A stretch of 9,250 bases of DNA from an uncultured Clostridia bacterium (GTDB taxonomy: Bacteria > Bacillota > Clostridia > Monoglobales > Monoglobaceae): the NCBI GenBank assembly GCA_945878965.1, contig CAMCUJ010000034.1, positions 1 through 9,250 on the forward strand. Direction: 5' to 3'. Below, one piece after another: positions 7,309-9,250 of this stretch (positions within the stretch are counted from its first letter, which is position 1; every line of letters starts with the position of its first letter). The notes below the pieces were generated by a model, which did not search any database, was not told the DNA's origin, and saw only the letters and a list, made by a program, of their open reading frames with translations. Both the position numbers and the translations under genes were made by a program.

Positions 7309-7403
7309 ATTAACCCTCCCTTAGACAGCACTTCTATAACCTGTTTAACCTGATATGTAAGCAATTCTTTTCTCGGATGAGGTTTATGCAGTATTATGAA
7401 CAT
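7305..7403 (-). pseudogene. hicA: C-terminal remnant of a HicA-family toxin
   Basis: The frame ending in TGA at 7305-7307, overlapping the hicB ATG, reads MFIILHKPHPRKELLT then YQVKQVIEVLSKGGLI. This matches my recollection of the C-terminal end of the HicA subfamily that pairs with this type of HicB (…LHKPHP…YQ…L…GLI). Such toxins are about 80-90 residues; here only 32 follow the first ATG, and the N-terminal half with the double-stranded-RNA-binding-like start and active-site region is absent. Going upstream, the frame passes through the hairpin arm and reaches the TAA that ends the neighbouring surface-protein gene, so no room is left for the missing part. A 32-residue protein could still be translated. 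It would not be expected to be toxic. Confidence 0.7.
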
Positions 7404-7436
7404 ATCACCTTGGCAGCTTACCGCCGCCAAGGTGAT
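7404..7436 (-). terminator. Strong hairpin after the surface-protein gene, possible terminator without U-tract
   Basis: ATCACCTTGGC (7404-7414) and GCCAAGGTGAT (7426-7436) form a perfect 11-bp stem with an 11-nt loop, starting 12 nt past the TAA at 7449. Its position suits a terminator of the large leftward gene. However, neither strand has a T run after it, unlike the terminator at 6784-6822. It may have lost its tract when the hicA remnant was joined here, or it may be an RNA-end stabiliser. Confidence 0.5.
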
Positions 7437-7448
7437 GTAACTCAAAAA

Positions 7449-9250
7449 TTATTTATCAACTATAATTACTCTGATAAGTCCGCCGTTTGTAGTCGGTTTA
7501 TCAGCATATAAACGTGCATTCTTCATCATATCCGCCGTGCAGTCATTAACCGAAACCGCTGTATACTCATAAGTATCCGACTTCTTGTAAATCTGAACAT
7601 CAGATGCAAGCTTATACGTATTATTTCCCATTCGTATTCTTGTAAAATCTATAGCCTCACACTTTCCGCTGTAATCAACCTTTACAAGTGCTGAAATCTC
7701 ATCAATTGAACCGCCTGACAATTTATATCTTACGCCTATTCCCGAAGCTATATTCTTAGCCGCATTGTAATTATAGGTCTGAATTTTTCCGTCAGATAAA
7801 ATCTCAAAGGTACTGCTTGCCGACATCTGACCAACATTACTGTTACTCTTTGTAAGTACACCGTAAGTATATCCGGCATTTGTAATATTCTGAACCACAA
7901 GAAGCGAAACATCTCCAAACTGTCCGTTCTTTACTGCGTGTACAACATTATCTCTGTTTAAAGAATCAACTCCGAAATCACTAAGCTCTATAACCTTAGC
8001 AGTAGCTGCTCCTTCTTCACCGTATTCAGGTCTTGAAAGTATCTCTATAATCTTAGCATCAGAGGTAAGCCAGCTGTCGCCTATCTTTGAGTTATTAAGG
8101 TCAATTGCTCCCGAAACCGTATCAGTGCTTACCTTTTCAAGCTTAACGGTTCCGTCGTCCTCAAAGTATATGTGCTTAACCTCTCCGGCCTGCTTTGTAT
8201 AGTCCTCATTAGTCTTATACTTCATCTCAGTTCCGTTGCCCATAAGAAGAGTTACATACTTAATCATAGTACCCTTATCATCTATATCCTGCGAAACCTC
8301 TGTTGTAGCCGAAAGAAGTACACCGTATGATGAAACATCGGCAGAATTTAAATCTACAACGTCAACAATCTCGCCCTTTCTTCCAAGAAGTGCCGTAAGC
8401 TTAGAATTTAGTGCATAAGAGCCGCCCTTTTCGCCAAGCTTATATGCCGCCGTCTGTGTTTCTATATTAAGCGTTACATCCGAAAGCTTTATCGAATTTA
8501 CATTTGCCTTGCTCGGATATGCCTCCTGGTATACTCCCGAAATTTTATCGCAGTAAGCATAAAGTGTGCTTAATTCCTTTGAATAATATACAACGTCAAA
8601 CTGTCTTAAATCCGAAATCTTAACCGCTTTTCCGTCACGTACTACACTGAGCGAATTTGCCGTATCTTTGGTAACTCCGATTAATGCAAGGCTGTCATAT
8701 ACATTATCGCCTATAACTACAGGGTCACTAAGCTCCGCCTCGGTAAATCTTATGTAGTCAATCTCACCGTCTTCACCATAGTACATATCAAGTGTGCTTC
8801 CCGTTTCAAGCATAGTTGTAATATCGGAATATACCGATTCCTTACCGTTAAAATAAACCTTTGTATTATCGTCAATGCTCATAGTCTTATAGCTAATTCC
8901 GTCCATATATGCAACGCCGCCGGACAAAACGCTGTCAACAACTATTCTTTCAAGTCTTGGAGTATAAACCGTTACCATATTTATAACCTTATCATCCTTG
9001 TCAAGAATAAGCTTAACTTTTGACAATACAGGAATATCTATATTGGTATTCTTAAGCTCATAAGTCCCGATATCAGTCTGTATCTGATTTGCAGATAAGC
9101 TCTTATCCTCATTTTTAGTTGCAATAACATAGGTTTCCTTACTTTCTTTAATATCAAGCTTTGTAAGAAGCTTATCCGAAGTATTGTTAATATCTGTCTG
9201 AAGTGCCTTGTAAATTATCATAGCCACTTCACCCCTTGAAACAGAGGAAT
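7449..9250 (-). CDS. SLH-domain cell-surface protein, C-terminal 600 residues (5' end outside the window)
   Basis: The frame enters from the right edge and ends with TAA at 7449-7451 (IIVDK-stop). The first visible residues, SSVSRGEVAMIIYKAL, match the end of an S-layer-homology repeat (…VTRAEaa.mlyraL). The Met at 9227 is therefore internal to the repeat, not a start. SLH repeats bind pyruvylated secondary wall polymer and anchor proteins to the cell surface. The remaining roughly 580 residues are beta-rich, with repeated motifs of the type Y-G-E-D-G-E-I-D-Y-I, MGNGTEMKY and MGNNTYKLASDVQIY, suggesting several degenerate modules that are not catalytic. No enzyme family, transmembrane segment or sortase motif is recognised. 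Candidate roles are S-layer scaffold or surface adhesin. Base composition matches the neighbouring GH3 gene. Confidence 0.75.
   Translation of the reverse strand, partial: SSVSRGEVAMIIYKALQTDINNTSDKLLTKLDIKESKETYVIATKNEDKSLSANQIQTDIGTYELKNTNIDIPVLSKVKLILDKDDKVINMVTVYTPRLERIVVDSVLSGGVAYMDGISYKTMSIDDNTKVYFNGKESVYSDITTMLETGSTLDMYYGEDGEIDYIRFTEAELSDPVVIGDNVYDSLALIGVTKDTANSLSVVRDGKAVKISDLRQFDVVYYSKELSTLYAYCDKISGVYQEAYPSKANVNSIKLSDVTLNIETQTAAYKLGEKGGSYALNSKLTALLGRKGEIVDVVDLNSADVSSYGVLLSATTEVSQDIDDKGTMIKYVTLLMGNGTEMKYKTNEDYTKQAGEVKHIYFEDDGTVKLEKVSTDTVSGAIDLNNSKIGDSWLTSDAKIIEILSRPEYGEEGAATAKVIELSDFGVDSLNRDNVVHAVKNGQFGDVSLLVVQNITNAGYTYGVLTKSNSNVGQMSASSTFEILSDGKIQTYNYNAAKNIASGIGVRYKLSGGSIDEISALVKVDYSGKCEAIDFTRIRMGNNTYKLASDVQIYKKSDTYEYTAVSVNDCTADMMKNARLYADKPTTNGGLIRVIIVDK

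Overview
The window looks like a chromosome segment from an AT-rich, polysaccharide-degrading anaerobic Firmicute (Clostridia). The evidence is a giant secreted multi-module glycoside hydrolase with CBM6-like, Big2-like and FIVAR-like modules and a Pro-Ser linker, a very large S-layer-homology (SLH) surface protein, strong AGGAGG-type ribosome binding sites, and a HicAB-type locus of the kind common in gut clostridia. Pectin/xylan-degrading gut clostridia (Monoglobus-like) fit the style, but that is a guess from architecture. No replication, phage or transposase genes are visible.

Layout, left to right. Positions 1-5853 (minus) are a single reading frame for a family 3 glycoside hydrolase (beta-xylosidase/alpha-L-arabinofuranosidase/beta-glucosidase type) that continues beyond the left edge, so the protein would exceed 1950 residues. 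The frame is broken once, by an in-frame TAA at 5086-5088 (codon 256), inside the catalytic barrel and before the nucleophile Asp306. The reading frame is identical on both sides, and no other stop occurs down to position 1, so this looks like a recent point nonsense mutation or a sequence error. Positions 5854-5973 are a divergent regulatory region with a near-consensus promoter for the rightward gene, an 8-bp palindrome in that promoter's spacer, and a pair of AAAGTAT direct repeats exactly 21 bp apart. Positions 5974-6771 (plus) encode an AraC-family regulator, very likely the local regulator of the hydrolase.

Positions 6784-6822 hold an intrinsic terminator pointing left. Positions 6964-7308 (minus) encode an intact HicB-type antitoxin. 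The 32-codon ORF overlapping its start (7305-7403) is the C-terminal end of a HicA-type toxin whose N-terminal part is missing. Immediately to the right is a strong 11-bp hairpin (7404-7436), and then the stop codon of a large beta-rich surface protein (7449-9250, minus). The N-terminal side of that protein, beginning with the tail of an SLH repeat, runs off the right edge.

Together these suggest a cell-surface carbohydrate-utilisation locus: a locally regulated secreted hydrolase and an SLH-anchored surface protein, separated by a decayed toxin-antitoxin module. The most notable observations are the nonsense codon in an otherwise intact giant enzyme gene, the AraC-type operator geometry in the divergent promoter, and the beheaded hicA with a hairpin at its break point.
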